The notes under the pieces are model-generated. The model worked only from the letters and a program-made list of their open reading frames with translations, was not told the origin of the DNA and ran no database searches. Shown in pieces: positions 35,110-45,012 of a stretch of DNA of 62,030 bases. The stretch covers positions 1-62,030 of the forward strand of contig SVMZ01000015.1 in assembly GCA_015067185.1 (NCBI GenBank), written 5' to 3'. Made by a program: the position numbers and the translations under genes. Within the stretch, counting starts at the first letter, position 1, and every line of letters starts with the position of its first letter. The stretch is from Oscillospiraceae bacterium. Lineage in GTDB: Bacteria; Bacillota; Clostridia; Oscillospirales; Ruminococcaceae.

Positions 35110-35192
35110 GTTATTTATTTATTGCAATAATCCAATATAAGATTTAGAATGAACTTGGATTGCACACTTCGTACGCAAGGAGGTCTTTGAAC

Positions 35193-36974
35193 ATGAAACG
35201 AAGCCTTGGTTTGATACTTTCCATCATGATGGTATTAAGTGTCTTCGTTGGTTGTCAACGCAGTATACCTGCTCAAACACAAGGCCCTACAGCCGATTCG
35301 GGGACACCCACAAAAACAACCGCTCCTCAAACATCTGCGACGGTTCTTTCCGCAGAGAAGGAGGCTGCGCTTCATGCCGATCTGCAGACACGGATCGACG
35401 AGATACTGAACACCGAAACGGAGATCTCCCATTCCGATACCTATATTCCCGGCGAGACCTATACTGGGACAGCCTACTATGTTTCCAATGACGGCGATGA
35501 TAATAACGACGGCCTGACCCCGGAAACTGCGTGGCGTACTTTGAAAAAAGTAGCGGAAGTCAATGGCTTTTGGGGAGATGTTCCTCTGCTCAAGGCGGGG
35601 GATGCTGTATTCTTTCGCCGTGGCGATATTTTTCGTATGAAAGAAATTGGCTGGGACCCCTATTTGGCGGGAGATGCAGCTTTGCATCTTAAAGTAGACG
35701 GTGTTACGTATTCCGCTTACGGCGAGGGCGAAAAGCCCATTATTACAGAATCGACCGAAAATGGCTCCGGGGCGGAAAAGTGGAACCTTGTCTACGAAGA
35801 TGACACCGGTAAAAAAATCTGGCAGTATTACCGTGATATGCGGGATGTAAGCATGATTGTACTCAACGACGGTGACGTGTTTACTACCCGCATCTACGAA
35901 TACTACGATGAAAATGGGTATGTTTCTTGCGAAGCTATCGGTTGGCATATGCACGAGGATGAAGGCGTTGTGCTAAAAGATAATCTTTTGCCACTGGAAG
36001 AATCCATGACGGAAGATCTGACGATCATCAGCCGCCCCGTCCGGTTGGAACCGGAGCACAACTGGATCAACGGTGCGGTTGGTCCACTGTATCTTCGCTG
36101 CGATAAAGGAAATCCCGGAGAACTTTACCAATCCATAGAATTCACAGAATATCAGCTGAACGGGATTATCCAACTGCGTGCCAGCGATGTTGTTTTCGAC
36201 AATATCAGCTTCCGCTGTAACGGAAGTGCCTATATGAAATGCCACGGGGAATCCGGAGCATGGAAGGAAATTGAGAATACTGTCATCCAGAACTGCGAAT
36301 TTGCCTATGGGGGCGGTAGCGTAACCCACTATTGGGAAGCAGAATCCGGCGCAACTTTTGTTGGCCCACAGGGCGACGGTATCTATAATATTGTTCGGAA
36401 CACCTTAATCCAAAACAACTATTTTCACGACAGTATGCTTCCGGTAGTGACCTATGAGGGCGATGATTTTGAAGACAAGGATGCAGTAGATGGGTACTAT
36501 CATTTCCAAAACAATGTCTGCGTCAATACTATGGGCATTCGTTTGGACAGTACCGCTGATGCGTTGAAGTATCTGGATTCCGTCAAGGTCTGCGGCAATC
36601 AGGTTTGGAATACCGGCAGCATGGATCATGGAAAGTTTGTCTATTCCGAGGGTGCGCTGGTACTTTTGGGACTCACCCATTATGGTGACTGTATCATTGA
36701 AGACAACGTGTTTTACGGCACCGAAAAGGGTGGGGAAGGCTTTGGGGTCAATAGCCTTTTGAATTTGCCGTCCTATAATTATGAAGACCCGGTTCATGCC
36801 CAATACACAAAACCGCTTTTCAAAAACAATATTTATGCACAATACAGGGATAGAAGTTTTGGTTTGTATCTGTATCATTCCGCCGAAACCTGGGCCATGG
36901 ATGACCCGGAACTGCTGACGAAAGCCGCCGATCTGCTGGGCGACACTACTTCCGAATTCTATGTGGTTGAATGA
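35193..36974 (+). CDS. Right-handed beta-helix lipoprotein (putative polysaccharide lyase/hydrolase)
   Basis: A 593-residue surface lipoprotein. The signal peptide MKRSLGLILSIMMVLSVF ends in lipobox FVGC (Cys21), with a Thr/Pro/Ser-rich linker to about 65. The domain opens with AYYVSNDGDDNNDGLTPETA, the usual N-terminal strand of pectate-lyase-like beta-helix proteins, and repeated N-N/D patches (IQNCEF, IQNNYFHD, FQNNVCVN, CGNQVW, IEDNVFYG) mark the coils. It probably binds or cleaves an extracellular polysaccharide; family and linkage are not clear. AAGGAGG precedes the ATG. More GGG codons than in neighbouring genes suggest transfer. Confidence 0.8.
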   Translation: MKRSLGLILSIMMVLSVFVGCQRSIPAQTQGPTADSGTPTKTTAPQTSATVLSAEKEAALHADLQTRIDEILNTETEISHSDTYIPGETYTGTAYYVSNDGDDNNDGLTPETAWRTLKKVAEVNGFWGDVPLLKAGDAVFFRRGDIFRMKEIGWDPYLAGDAALHLKVDGVTYSAYGEGEKPIITESTENGSGAEKWNLVYEDDTGKKIWQYYRDMRDVSMIVLNDGDVFTTRIYEYYDENGYVSCEAIGWHMHEDEGVVLKDNLLPLEESMTEDLTIISRPVRLEPEHNWINGAVGPLYLRCDKGNPGELYQSIEFTEYQLNGIIQLRASDVVFDNISFRCNGSAYMKCHGESGAWKEIENTVIQNCEFAYGGGSVTHYWEAESGATFVGPQGDGIYNIVRNTLIQNNYFHDSMLPVVTYEGDDFEDKDAVDGYYHFQNNVCVNTMGIRLDSTADALKYLDSVKVCGNQVWNTGSMDHGKFVYSEGALVLLGLTHYGDCIIEDNVFYGTEKGGEGFGVNSLLNLPSYNYEDPVHAQYTKPLFKNNIYAQYRDRSFGLYLYHSAETWAMDDPELLTKAADLLGDTTSEFYVVE

Positions 36975-37080
36975 AAAAGCACGAAAGTGGAACCGTTGAG
37001 ATCAGTAATGAAACAATAAACTGTAATGGCGGGAGTGCACAATTTAACGTTTCCCCACACCTTTTAACGATTTATCCGTA

Positions 37081-37170
37081 GGGTGTGCATTTCGTATCAA
37101 AATAGTTCTCTACTTTCAATAAAACCCTTGTATTTGAGCCAAAAACGGCAATACAAGGTTTTTTCGTTTT
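37081..37170. repeat. Diverged direct repeat, copy 1 (with terminator-like hairpin)
   Basis: This segment and 37988-38095 share scattered blocks in the same order: GGGTG at the start, CGTATCAAAATA, CCTTG-ATTT, CAATACAAG and a T-rich end. In copy 1, 37126-37134 pairs perfectly with 37150-37158 and runs into T6, so it can also terminate transcription. The two copies bracket the nucleotidyltransferase gene. Confidence 0.5.
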
Positions 37171-37177
37171 TTGTATT

Positions 37178-37197
37178 GTTGACAACGTGTTGGCAAC
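37178..37197. repeat. Paired GTTGRCAAC direct repeats
   Basis: GTTGACAAC (37178-37186) and GTTGGCAAC (37189-37197), separated by GT; each is itself a GTTG/CAAC inverted repeat. A perfect 11-bp hairpin follows (37202-37212 with 37219-37229). The whole 36975-37313 gap (339 bp) holds no gene; it contains this site, copy 1 of the diverged repeat and the hairpin. Confidence 0.55.
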
Positions 37198-37313
37198 CTC
37201 AAAATCGGGGACAAAACTGTCCCCGATTTACCCTTTTACATCCTTTCCATCTCCCGCTTAAACTTCATGATCTCATCCCTTTTTTATTATTATATCAGAA
37301 TGGAGTTCTTTTC

Positions 37314-37979
37314 ATGATTGACATTGAAAATTATATTTCCCGACTGATTTCTTTGCTCCAATATCAGTTTGATTCAAGACTTTTATATGTAGGGCTGCAG
37401 GGCAGCTACCTGCGCGGAGAAGCGACCGACAACAGCGACATTGACATTATGGTTGTTATTGACGGACTTTGTGTAGCCGATCTGGATCATTACCGCACGA
37501 TTGTTCATTCTTTGGAATACGCTGAGAAGTCCTGTGGTTTTATATGTTCCAAGATGGATCTTGCAAACTGGAATCCTCTCGAAATATGGCATCTGCTAAA
37601 CAGCACAAAAGATTATTATGGTGTATTGCATACCCTTGTTCCGGTATACACGGAACAGGATATTCGTAATTTTGTTAAACTGAGCCTCAACAATCTGTAT
37701 CACGAGATATGTCATAGATATATTCATGCAGCCTCCGGCAAAAATATAGCGGCATTACCTTCCACTTATAAAGGTGTCTTTTTCATTCTTCAGAACCTGT
37801 ATTATTTAAAGCATGGCAAATATATTGCAACAAAAGGAGAATTACTTCCTCTGCTGGACGGAAAAAACCGCGCTGTTCTGGAGCGCTCCTTTGAACTCAA
37901 CAACGGAAGCTCCCATGACTTTTCTGAAAGCTTTGAACTGCTCTTCACATGGTGTCAGGAGACATTGAAGTCTCTTTAA
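37314..37979 (+). CDS. Nucleotidyltransferase-domain protein (MNT-like)
   Basis: A 221-residue protein with an N-terminal polymerase-beta-type nucleotidyltransferase domain. The signature is GLQGSYLRGEATDNSDIDIMVV: Gly30-Ser31 followed by metal-binding Asp42 and Asp44. The helical C-terminal half (about 105-220) resembles HEPN-like or aminoglycoside-nucleotidyltransferase helical domains. Possible roles are antibiotic adenylylation, an MNT antitoxin-like function or tRNA/small-molecule modification. No separate HEPN toxin gene is adjacent. The ATG at 37314 is set by TGGAG. Confidence 0.72.
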   Translation: MIDIENYISRLISLLQYQFDSRLLYVGLQGSYLRGEATDNSDIDIMVVIDGLCVADLDHYRTIVHSLEYAEKSCGFICSKMDLANWNPLEIWHLLNSTKDYYGVLHTLVPVYTEQDIRNFVKLSLNNLYHEICHRYIHAASGKNIAALPSTYKGVFFILQNLYYLKHGKYIATKGELLPLLDGKNRAVLERSFELNNGSSHDFSESFELLFTWCQETLKSL

Positions 37980-37987
37980 GTCTCTTG

Positions 37988-38095
37988 GGGTGCAGCTTAA
38001 TCATTGCCGCATATTTTCCGTATCAAAATACCTTTTTGCCTCCGGGGATACCTTGAATTTAAAACAAACAGCAATACAAGTTCTTTTCTCGTTTG
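37988..38095. repeat. Diverged direct repeat, copy 2
   Basis: Second copy of the 37081-37170 repeat, sharing CGTATCAAAATA, CCTTGAATTT, GCAATACAAG and a T-rich end; the hairpin here carries a mismatch. It lies between the nucleotidyltransferase and the next gene. Confidence 0.5.
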
Positions 38096-38133
38096 ATTGC
38101 GACCGCCCGGACTATGTTAAGGAAGGAGAAGCC

Positions 38134-38655
38134 ATGAGATTATTTCATGTCAGCGAAGAACCCGATATCCAGGTCTTTGAACCACGTCTGCCAACGCGAA
38201 AAGATCTCAATCCCACCATCGGTCTGGTCTGGGCAATCGATGAAAAAAGACTGCCCAACTTTCTGACTCCGCGGGATTGTCCCCGTGTTGCCTATTATGC
38301 TGGCAACCAGACAGCCGCTTCTGACAGAAAGCGGTACTTTTCCTCTTCCCAGACAACGCACGCTATTGTGGTGGAGAGCGGCTGGTTCCATACAATAAAA
38401 AACACTACCCTGTATTTATATGAATTACACACAGAGGATTTTATGTTACAGGACGACATTGCCGGATACTATGTGGCAACAACAGCACAATACCCCAAGG
38501 AGAAATATATCCTGACCGATTTATTCGGAGAGTTATTGAAACGAAATGTGGAAGTCCGAATTACAGACAATCTCTGGGACATTGCTGATGATATAAAGAC
38601 TTCGACATTAAACTGGTCTTTATGTCGTATGGCCAATGCTATACCACGTCCTTGA
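38134..38655 (+). CDS. DUF6886-type conserved hypothetical protein
   Basis: A 173-residue soluble protein. The opening MRLFHVSEEPDIQVFEPR and the VWAIDEKRLPNFLTPRDCPRVAYY segment match a small conserved family of unknown function in Firmicutes (annotated DUF6886). The N-terminus somewhat resembles ADP-ribosyltransferase-like folds that start with a strand-His pattern, but I cannot support an activity. GGAAGGAG gives the ATG at 38134. A bidirectional terminator follows. Confidence 0.72.
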   Translation: MRLFHVSEEPDIQVFEPRLPTRKDLNPTIGLVWAIDEKRLPNFLTPRDCPRVAYYAGNQTAASDRKRYFSSSQTTHAIVVESGWFHTIKNTTLYLYELHTEDFMLQDDIAGYYVATTAQYPKEKYILTDLFGELLKRNVEVRITDNLWDIADDIKTSTLNWSLCRMANAIPRP

Positions 38656-38680
38656 CCATATTCGATGCTTCTCTTATAAG

Positions 38681-38718
38681 AAATAACCGCCTGCAAAATT
38701 GCAAGCGGTTATTTTGTT
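38681..38718. terminator. Bidirectional terminator
   Basis: A 10-bp stem (38681-38690 with 38705-38714) with inner TGCAA pairing, between the convergent genes ending at 38655 (+) and 38724 (-). Confidence 0.88.
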
Positions 38719-38723
38719 TGTGA

Positions 38724-41603
38724 TTATGGGTTCAAATACTTCACAATGTTAATCAGCAAACGGTCTGCGGAAGGAGAACCGATATTCTCTGCTATCTCAA
38801 AAGTGTTGAAATAGACGCTCCCCTGTCCATAGCTGTAGCCTGCCATGGCATAGACAAGATAGTAGGATTTTTCAGCTCTATGTGAACCTGTCTCAAATGC
38901 GGGAGCAATTGGATAACCTGGTGTCACAGTGGTTTTCAGCGTATGTGTTGCCCATTCGCAGGTGAAATCTCTGCCACATGCAAGCCCTTTTCCCAATCCA
39001 TCAAATATATCAGGATCATTCAGAACAATTTCTTCATGATAAAGCCAATTGGGTGGACACCAGAGTTCTGCATCAGGAATTATTTTCCGGACTTGTTCCA
39101 TAGCGAGTTCCGAATCGATGGTGCGCCAATCCAAAAAGAAAACCTTCGCACCGCGCTCAGCCGCAGCAATGGCACTTGCAACAGTCTCTGCATCACCTGC
39201 ACCGACAAGCAGGGCTTCCGGCGTATCACCGTCTGCAAAGTTATGCACGGTAACTCCTGCATCCTTTAAAAGTTCCAGCGCAGTCTGCTCCACTCCAAGA
39301 CAGGAGACAGAACATCCGGCAGCACTCTGCAGCAGACGCTCCTTTATTGTGAAGGGAATCGTATTCCCTTTTGCCGCACCGCCATCAAGCTCGGCGCAAA
39401 GCTCATATTCCCCTGCGGGGAGCTCAAAATCCAAGGTGCATTTCATAATCGGTACAGCGAAGCAATCCTTGTTTACATCAAACGTGCAGGAAAAGGAATG
39501 TACCGGTATTCCCAGTTTTGTAATTGCAAAGTGTGCGGTATATTGGCCGTCAGATAAGATGTTATCATTGGCAAGGACAGCTTCCATGGTAAGTGGCTCA
39601 CCAACATATATATTATGCGATACAAACAGACAGAAACGAAGAGGAGCCCAACCATCGGATATACTGTCAAACATATCCGGTTTCCAGTGACGCCAATAGC
39701 TCCAAAGCCCTTCTCCGCAATTGCCATGATCGAGAAGTCCGGTGAGAGAATACCCACAAATGTTTGGATTGGAGCGGACTACATCGAATATTTCACGCCG
39801 AACAAACGCATTGTTGCGTTGGCTTGCACGCAGCACATATTCCGGGAAGGCAAAGAGGCGATCCATACCGAGCTGTTTAAAATCATGCTCAAATGCAGCA
39901 GCCTGTTCCTCATACCATGAATAATCTTCGAGATCGGCACGTGCACCATATTGCTGAAAACAACGCACTTCGTCGATTACATTGAAAACAGATCCTATTC
40001 CAAACTCTGAAAGAAATACGGGGTGGACATTTTTGCCATACGAGCGGTAGATATCTTTATCCGCCTGTTGAAAAGGAAAGTGAGCATAGAAATGGTTGTC
40101 CGGCGTAATATGGTCACGTTTCTTTCCTTCGGCAATGTGTTCAGAATAAAGATCCGGTTTTCCGTCAATTCCCCAGGTGTATTCCCAGTTCATCATATAG
40201 GGATTGCTGGCGGAACCTGTGGAAAAATCACAATCCCACCGACCGCTGGAAAGAATGACAAGGCGCGTAGGGTCAAGTTCTCGCAATCTGGGGAGAAAGT
40301 CTCGTGCCGTTCTATAGACATTGTTTTTTAGGGTTTCATTCAGAAGTCCCCATACAACAATAGAAGGATGATTTCTGTCCCTTAAGATCATCTTTTCCGT
40401 GGCAGATCTCCATCTGTCAAGCATTGCCTGCTCATCTCCAAGTGGCATATCCGGATGGAGCGAGACCATGTTTTGATATTCTTCTTTATCAGCCCATTCG
40501 TGAAGGTGGGAATATCCGAGACACCAGGATGCAAAACACTCCTCATATATGAGGATACCGCACTCGTCTGCAAACTCCAGCTGCTCGGGACGGAAAAGCC
40601 CGGCAATTGAACGAAGCATATTGAAACCGCAGCTTTTCGCATAAATAAAATCGCGTCTCAACTGTCCCGGGACAACAGGAAACATTTGACCAATCGGAAA
40701 AGCATTTCCCGAATGAGCAGATTTAATAAAAAGCTTTTTTCCGTTGAGATAGAAAAAACCATCTTTCACGTGGAAATCTCTGAAACCAAAACGGATATTT
40801 TTCGTGTATTCCTCACCATTGGCCCAAACAGAGACAGAAGCCATATAGAGATTTGGTGTATCCACATGCCAGGCTTTGAAATTTTCGATCGTCAGAATAA
40901 CCTCTCGCTGTATCTGTTGGGGAAAGACTAAAATACTGCTCTCTTCTTCAGCAACAATAAGGTTCTGCCCGAAACATTCGGAGAGCTTTATTTTGAGTGT
41001 AGCATTTGTTTGAATATCGGAGGAAACAGCAAGATTCAGCATGACTTTTCCTGAGTTAAAATCAGCGTTTACGAAAACATCCTCGATAAACACGCGTGGA
41101 ACAGCCTGAAGCGTGACACCGTACCAAATACCGCCATGATTGAGCGTACTTCCGGCGCGCTTTTTTATCACTTTATTTCTGTGCGGCGTATTCATCAGAT
41201 TGAGTCCATCTATTGTTTTGTCACAGGTATTGAGCACCCTCACAGCAAGGAGATTTTCTTTTCCGGGAACAAGAAGTTCCGTAACATCAAAGGAAAACGG
41301 GGTCTCTCCCCCTTCCTCGCTTCCAAGATAGGTGCCATTGAGCCAGACATCCGCTTTATAATCAACACCACCGAAACGAAGCAGAATTCGCCCTTCTTCA
41401 TATGTGTCAATCTTTGGCGTAAAACTGCACCAATAATATACAAGCCCATGATATTCGGGAAAAAACTGCTGAATAATGGAAGGAACATATGCAGAAACGG
41501 CATCGTTATGGATCGCATTTTCCCATCCTGCCGTACGTCCCTCATCACAGGGATCTTTCGCAATTTTCCAACCAGAATTGAGATCAAAACTTCGCTGTTT
41601 CAT
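38724..41603 (-). CDS. Glycoside hydrolase family 2 protein (beta-galactosidase/glucuronidase-like)
   Basis: A 959-residue retaining exo-glycosidase without signal peptide, so it acts on imported oligosaccharides. Domains in order are the N-terminal jelly-roll (about 1-170), an Ig-like domain (about 170-275), the TIM barrel (about 280-650) and C-terminal beta domains of unclear type (about 670-959). The acid/base is Glu423 in NHPSIVVWGLLNE and the nucleophile Glu533 in FLSEFG. The last about 180 residues resemble a class I glutamine amidotransferase-like fold (LLVGAGDAETVASAIAAAERG), unusual for GH2. Linkage and sugar specificity are not readable. It stands alone after a terminator. Confidence 0.87.
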   Translation of the reverse strand: MKQRSFDLNSGWKIAKDPCDEGRTAGWENAIHNDAVSAYVPSIIQQFFPEYHGLVYYWCSFTPKIDTYEEGRILLRFGGVDYKADVWLNGTYLGSEEGGETPFSFDVTELLVPGKENLLAVRVLNTCDKTIDGLNLMNTPHRNKVIKKRAGSTLNHGGIWYGVTLQAVPRVFIEDVFVNADFNSGKVMLNLAVSSDIQTNATLKIKLSECFGQNLIVAEEESSILVFPQQIQREVILTIENFKAWHVDTPNLYMASVSVWANGEEYTKNIRFGFRDFHVKDGFFYLNGKKLFIKSAHSGNAFPIGQMFPVVPGQLRRDFIYAKSCGFNMLRSIAGLFRPEQLEFADECGILIYEECFASWCLGYSHLHEWADKEEYQNMVSLHPDMPLGDEQAMLDRWRSATEKMILRDRNHPSIVVWGLLNETLKNNVYRTARDFLPRLRELDPTRLVILSSGRWDCDFSTGSASNPYMMNWEYTWGIDGKPDLYSEHIAEGKKRDHITPDNHFYAHFPFQQADKDIYRSYGKNVHPVFLSEFGIGSVFNVIDEVRCFQQYGARADLEDYSWYEEQAAAFEHDFKQLGMDRLFAFPEYVLRASQRNNAFVRREIFDVVRSNPNICGYSLTGLLDHGNCGEGLWSYWRHWKPDMFDSISDGWAPLRFCLFVSHNIYVGEPLTMEAVLANDNILSDGQYTAHFAITKLGIPVHSFSCTFDVNKDCFAVPIMKCTLDFELPAGEYELCAELDGGAAKGNTIPFTIKERLLQSAAGCSVSCLGVEQTALELLKDAGVTVHNFADGDTPEALLVGAGDAETVASAIAAAERGAKVFFLDWRTIDSELAMEQVRKIIPDAELWCPPNWLYHEEIVLNDPDIFDGLGKGLACGRDFTCEWATHTLKTTVTPGYPIAPAFETGSHRAEKSYYLVYAMAGYSYGQGSVYFNTFEIAENIGSPSADRLLINIVKYLNP

Positions 41604-41740
41604 AGTAATACCTCTCTTCTATTGTATTTTAGGTTTCACCCAAAATATTTCTTCGTTTCACTAAAAGCATAACATAAAGAATATATCATTAAAACCCTAT
41701 TATTCATCAAAAAACATAATATTTTCACCATTCTTTCAGT

Positions 41741-41754
41741 TTGATGTTCATCAA
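41741..41754. promoter_or_regulatory. Operator-like inverted repeat
   Basis: TTGATG-TT-CATCAA, a perfect 6-bp inverted repeat in the 409-bp divergent gap (41604-42012) between the GH2 gene and the D-aminoacylase operon. Apart from this and the promoter at 41916, I see no gene in the gap. Confidence 0.45.
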
Positions 41755-41915
41755 CAAAAAAACACTCCCTGTATACTGCCTCTCAGCAGTACCCTCAGAT
41801 ATATTCGTCGTTTTCACCATCCCTCTTCACAGAAGAGGATCTGCCGTATCCTTCGCAAAATTTTACGTTCGCCCTGCAGATGGCTTCTCTTTTTATTCTT
41901 TTCTTCCGTCACCTC

Positions 41916-41944
41916 TTGACAAATTCCGCTCATTGATGTTTAAT
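41916..41944 (+). promoter_or_regulatory. Promoter for the D-amino-acid operon
   Basis: TTGACA (41916-41921), a 17-bp spacer and TTTAAT (41939-41944), 69 bp upstream of the first gene. Confidence 0.6.
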
Positions 41945-42012
41945 ATAAATTAACATAACTTAAAATCCACTTTACACTCTTTTATTTCTCATTCTGAAAA
42001 GGAGAGATTTCC

Positions 42013-43611
42013 TTGCTTGATTTACTGATAAAAAATGCCCGCATCATAGATGGCAGCGGTACCCTCTCTTATGTTGGCAGCATTGGTATCCGGTCCGGCC
42101 GCATTGTTACCGTTACCGGCAACGAAGAAGCTGCTCAGATTATCGATGCCAACGGCCACTGTCTCGCCCCCGGCTTCATCGATGCGCACTCTCATGGTGA
42201 CATGCTTCTGGGTACCAAAGACACCACCCTTTTCAAAACCACACAGGGAGTCACCTCTGAAATGGCCGGGCAGTGCGGTCTCTCCATGGCGCCGGTCTCT
42301 CCGGAAACGATAAAGGATATTCAAAACATGCTCTCTATGGGCACAGCATCTTTCCCGGACGACATGGTAAACTGGCAAAGCTTTGCCCGCTATCTGACCT
42401 ATGCCGATGCTCAGCCCAAAACGCTGAACACCAAAATGTATGTCGGTCACTCCTCTTTGCGTATTGCCGTCATGGGCATGGCAAACCGTCCTGCCACGGA
42501 AAAAGAACTGGACAAGATGAAAGGAATCCTTCGCGAATCCATGGAAGCCGGTGCTGCCGGCTTTTCTACCGGATTGATTTACACCCCCAGCTGCTATGCG
42601 GAGGAACGCGAAATTGTTGAGCTTGCCAAAGTGATCGCCCCTTTCGGCGGCATTTATGCCAGCCATATGCGAAACGAGGGCACCTATCTCATAGAATCCG
42701 TCCGCGAGACTATTGACATCGGTCGTAAAGCCGGTGTACCTGTCGATATCTCCCATCACAAAGCGGTGGGACAATCCAATTACGGCAAACAAAAAGAAAC
42801 GCTTCGGCTCATTGATGATGCCAACCGCAGCGGTATGACCGTTTTTTGCGATCAATATCCCTACACCCGCAACATGACTACCCTCAATGCCTGTATGCCC
42901 CCATGGCATCTCTCCGATGGTTTTGACCGTATGACACAAAAGCTCAAAGATCCCGCCTTCCGCAGACGGCTCAGAGCCGAAATGGAGGATCCCTCCACCA
43001 ATTACGACAACTACTATCTCAATGCGGGCGGCTGGGATGGCGTTTACGTCTACAGTGCTCCTCTGACCCCAAAAGCAGAGGGACACTTTATCTCCGAATA
43101 TGCCGCTTTGCTTGAGCAGGATCCCTGGGACACCTTCTTCGATATCTGCGTGGAGAACCACTGCACCACCGGCGGTGTCTATTCCAGCATGTGCGACGAG
43201 GATCTCTGCGACATCATTCGTTCCCCTTACTGCATCATTGGCAGCGATGGTCTGACCCGCAGCTGGCATGAGAAGGGGCATCCCCGCGCCAGTGCCACCT
43301 TCCCCCATGCTCTCTGTTACTTTGTCAAACAAAAAGGAATTCTCACTCTGGAACAGGCTGTCCGCAAAATGACCGGACTCACCGCAGAATATCTCGGTTT
43401 TTCCCATAAGGGGTTCATCAAAGAAGGCTGCGATGCCGATCTGGTTCTTTTCGACTACGACCACCTGCAGGATACTGCAACCTATGATCATCCCAACAGT
43501 CTTACAGAGGGAATCGATCTGGTTATGGTTGCCGGCGAAATCGTCTACCAAAACAAACAGCTCACCGGGTTAATGCCCGGTAAAATACTTCGACACAATA
43601 CAGCGAGGTGA
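42013..43611 (+). CDS. N-acyl-D-amino-acid deacylase (D-aminoacylase family amidohydrolase)
   Basis: A 532-residue zinc amidohydrolase that removes the acyl group from N-acyl-D-amino acids. [10 protein letters not shown] provides His59 and His61, and [13 protein letters not shown] carries Cys88, the zinc-ligand cysteine characteristic of D-aminoacylases. Later motifs ASHMRNEG and DISHHKAVG are also typical. The start is TTG at 42013, 8 nt after GGAG. It lies 4 bp before the D-serine dehydratase gene, so it probably feeds a free D-amino acid to that enzyme. Confidence 0.87.
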   Translation: MLDLLIKNARIIDGSGTLSYVGSIGIRSGRIVTVTGNEEAAQIIDANGHCLAPGFIDAHSHGDMLLGTKDTTLFKTTQGVTSEMAGQCGLSMAPVSPETIKDIQNMLSMGTASFPDDMVNWQSFARYLTYADAQPKTLNTKMYVGHSSLRIAVMGMANRPATEKELDKMKGILRESMEAGAAGFSTGLIYTPSCYAEEREIVELAKVIAPFGGIYASHMRNEGTYLIESVRETIDIGRKAGVPVDISHHKAVGQSNYGKQKETLRLIDDANRSGMTVFCDQYPYTRNMTTLNACMPPWHLSDGFDRMTQKLKDPAFRRRLRAEMEDPSTNYDNYYLNAGGWDGVYVYSAPLTPKAEGHFISEYAALLEQDPWDTFFDICVENHCTTGGVYSSMCDEDLCDIIRSPYCIIGSDGLTRSWHEKGHPRASATFPHALCYFVKQKGILTLEQAVRKMTGLTAEYLGFSHKGFIKEGCDADLVLFDYDHLQDTATYDHPNSLTEGIDLVMVAGEIVYQNKQLTGLMPGKILRHNTAR

Positions 43612-43615
43612 CAAT

Positions 43616-44980
43616 ATGCTCTCAGAAAAAATTATAAACGGAAAATCTCTCTCCCAACTTGAAGCAGAATACCCCATTATTGCCGTTCTTCGTACGCTCA
43701 AGGAAACCACATGGATCAATCCCGGAAAACGTCCCTTTCAGGAGGCTGCCGAAACCTGTCCCCTCACTATGACCGATATCATGGATGCCAGTGACAGACT
43801 CGACCGCTTTGCCGATTATTTCCGCGCGGTTTTCCCCGAAACCGCAGCCACAGACGGGATCATAGAATCCCCTCTCGTCCCCATCCCCGCCATGCAAAAG
43901 AACCTGGAGGAGGAATATGCCTGTAAAATCGGCGGAGAGCTCTGGCTCAAACAGGATAGCCATCTGCCTATTTCCGGTTCCATCAAAGCCCGCGGCGGCA
44001 TCTACGAGGTACTGCACACCGCAGAGAAAATCGCCCTGGAACATGGTCTGCTTACTTTGGACACCCCTTACCGCATTTTTGCTTCCGATGAGTTCCGCCG
44101 TCTCTTCTCGCAATATTCCATCGCCGTTGGCTCCACCGGAAATCTTGGCCTTTCCATCGGCATCATGAGTGCCAAATTGGGATTCAATGTGACTGTACAC
44201 ATGTCCGCTGATGCCAGACAGTGGAAAAAAGATATGCTCCGCAGCAAAGGGGTTACTGTGGTTGAATATGAATCGGATTACAGCATTGCCGTTGCCAACG
44301 GACGCAAACAGGCCGAGGGCGATCCCTATTGCCATTTTATCGATGATGAAAACTCCAAAACGCTTTTCCTTGGCTACTCCGTTGCGGCGCTTCGCTTAAA
44401 AAAACAGCTTGAAACGGCTCATATCACTGTGGATGCGCAGCATCCGCTGTTTGTCTATCTTCCCTGCGGTGTAGGCGGAGGTCCCGGTGGTGTTGCCTTT
44501 GGTCTTAAAATGGTATTCGGGGATGCTGTTCACTGCTTCTTCGCTGAACCCACCCAATCCTGCTGCATGATGTTGGGAATGGCTACAGGGCTCAACAGCG
44601 GCATCAGCGTTCAGGATCTTGGTCTCACCAACCTCACCTGTGCCGATGGCCTTGCCGTGGGACGTGCTTCCGGCTTTGTCGGTGCTCTGATGACCCCCTT
44701 TATCAGTGGCTGCTATTCTCTCAGCGATGAGCGGATGTATTATATGCTGGCACAGCTTGCCGACAGCGAAGGCATTTATCTGGAACCCAGTGCTCTTGCC
44801 GGTATGTACGGACCGATCCTTACAGAAAGAGATCCTCTGTTTTCACAATATATCAAACAGCTATCTTCATCCGCTTTCTGCGTCACTCACCTCGTCTGGG
44901 CAACCGGAGGCAGCATGGTTCCCAAAGAGGACATGGATCACTACTATCAAACAGGAAAAAACATTTGTCTGCCTCTTTGA
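43616..44980 (+). CDS. dsdA: D-serine ammonia-lyase (D-serine dehydratase)
   Basis: A 454-residue PLP enzyme that converts D-serine (or D-threonine) to pyruvate (or 2-oxobutyrate) and ammonia. The cofactor lysine is Lys124 in SGSIKARGG, the phosphate loop is [11 protein letters not shown], and the glycine-rich [15 protein letters not shown] is intact. The length matches E. coli DsdA. It is the middle gene of the D-amino-acid operon, between the deacylase (4-bp gap) and the XRE-cupin regulator. Confidence 0.92.
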   Translation: MLSEKIINGKSLSQLEAEYPIIAVLRTLKETTWINPGKRPFQEAAETCPLTMTDIMDASDRLDRFADYFRAVFPETAATDGIIESPLVPIPAMQKNLEEEYACKIGGELWLKQDSHLPISGSIKARGGIYEVLHTAEKIALEHGLLTLDTPYRIFASDEFRRLFSQYSIAVGSTGNLGLSIGIMSAKLGFNVTVHMSADARQWKKDMLRSKGVTVVEYESDYSIAVANGRKQAEGDPYCHFIDDENSKTLFLGYSVAALRLKKQLETAHITVDAQHPLFVYLPCGVGGGPGGVAFGLKMVFGDAVHCFFAEPTQSCCMMLGMATGLNSGISVQDLGLTNLTCADGLAVGRASGFVGALMTPFISGCYSLSDERMYYMLAQLADSEGIYLEPSALAGMYGPILTERDPLFSQYIKQLSSSAFCVTHLVWATGGSMVPKEDMDHYYQTGKNICLPL

Positions 44981-45012
44981 GGTTGGCACATCAAACATAC
45001 GGGAGGTACACC

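Noticed and set aside
37314..37979. A type VII (HEPN/MNT) toxin-antitoxin system
   Set aside because: Only the nucleotidyltransferase half is present; the following gene is a DUF6886-type protein without the HEPN R-x4-6-H motif.
41741..41953. A 70-codon frame in the gap before the D-aminoacylase gene
   Set aside because: No ribosome site, overlaps the inverted repeat and the -35/-10 promoter region, and no recognisable product.
42022..43551. A 509-codon minus-strand frame opposite the D-aminoacylase gene
   Set aside because: The plus strand carries zinc-ligand motifs in frame; the antisense frame has no ribosome site or family features.
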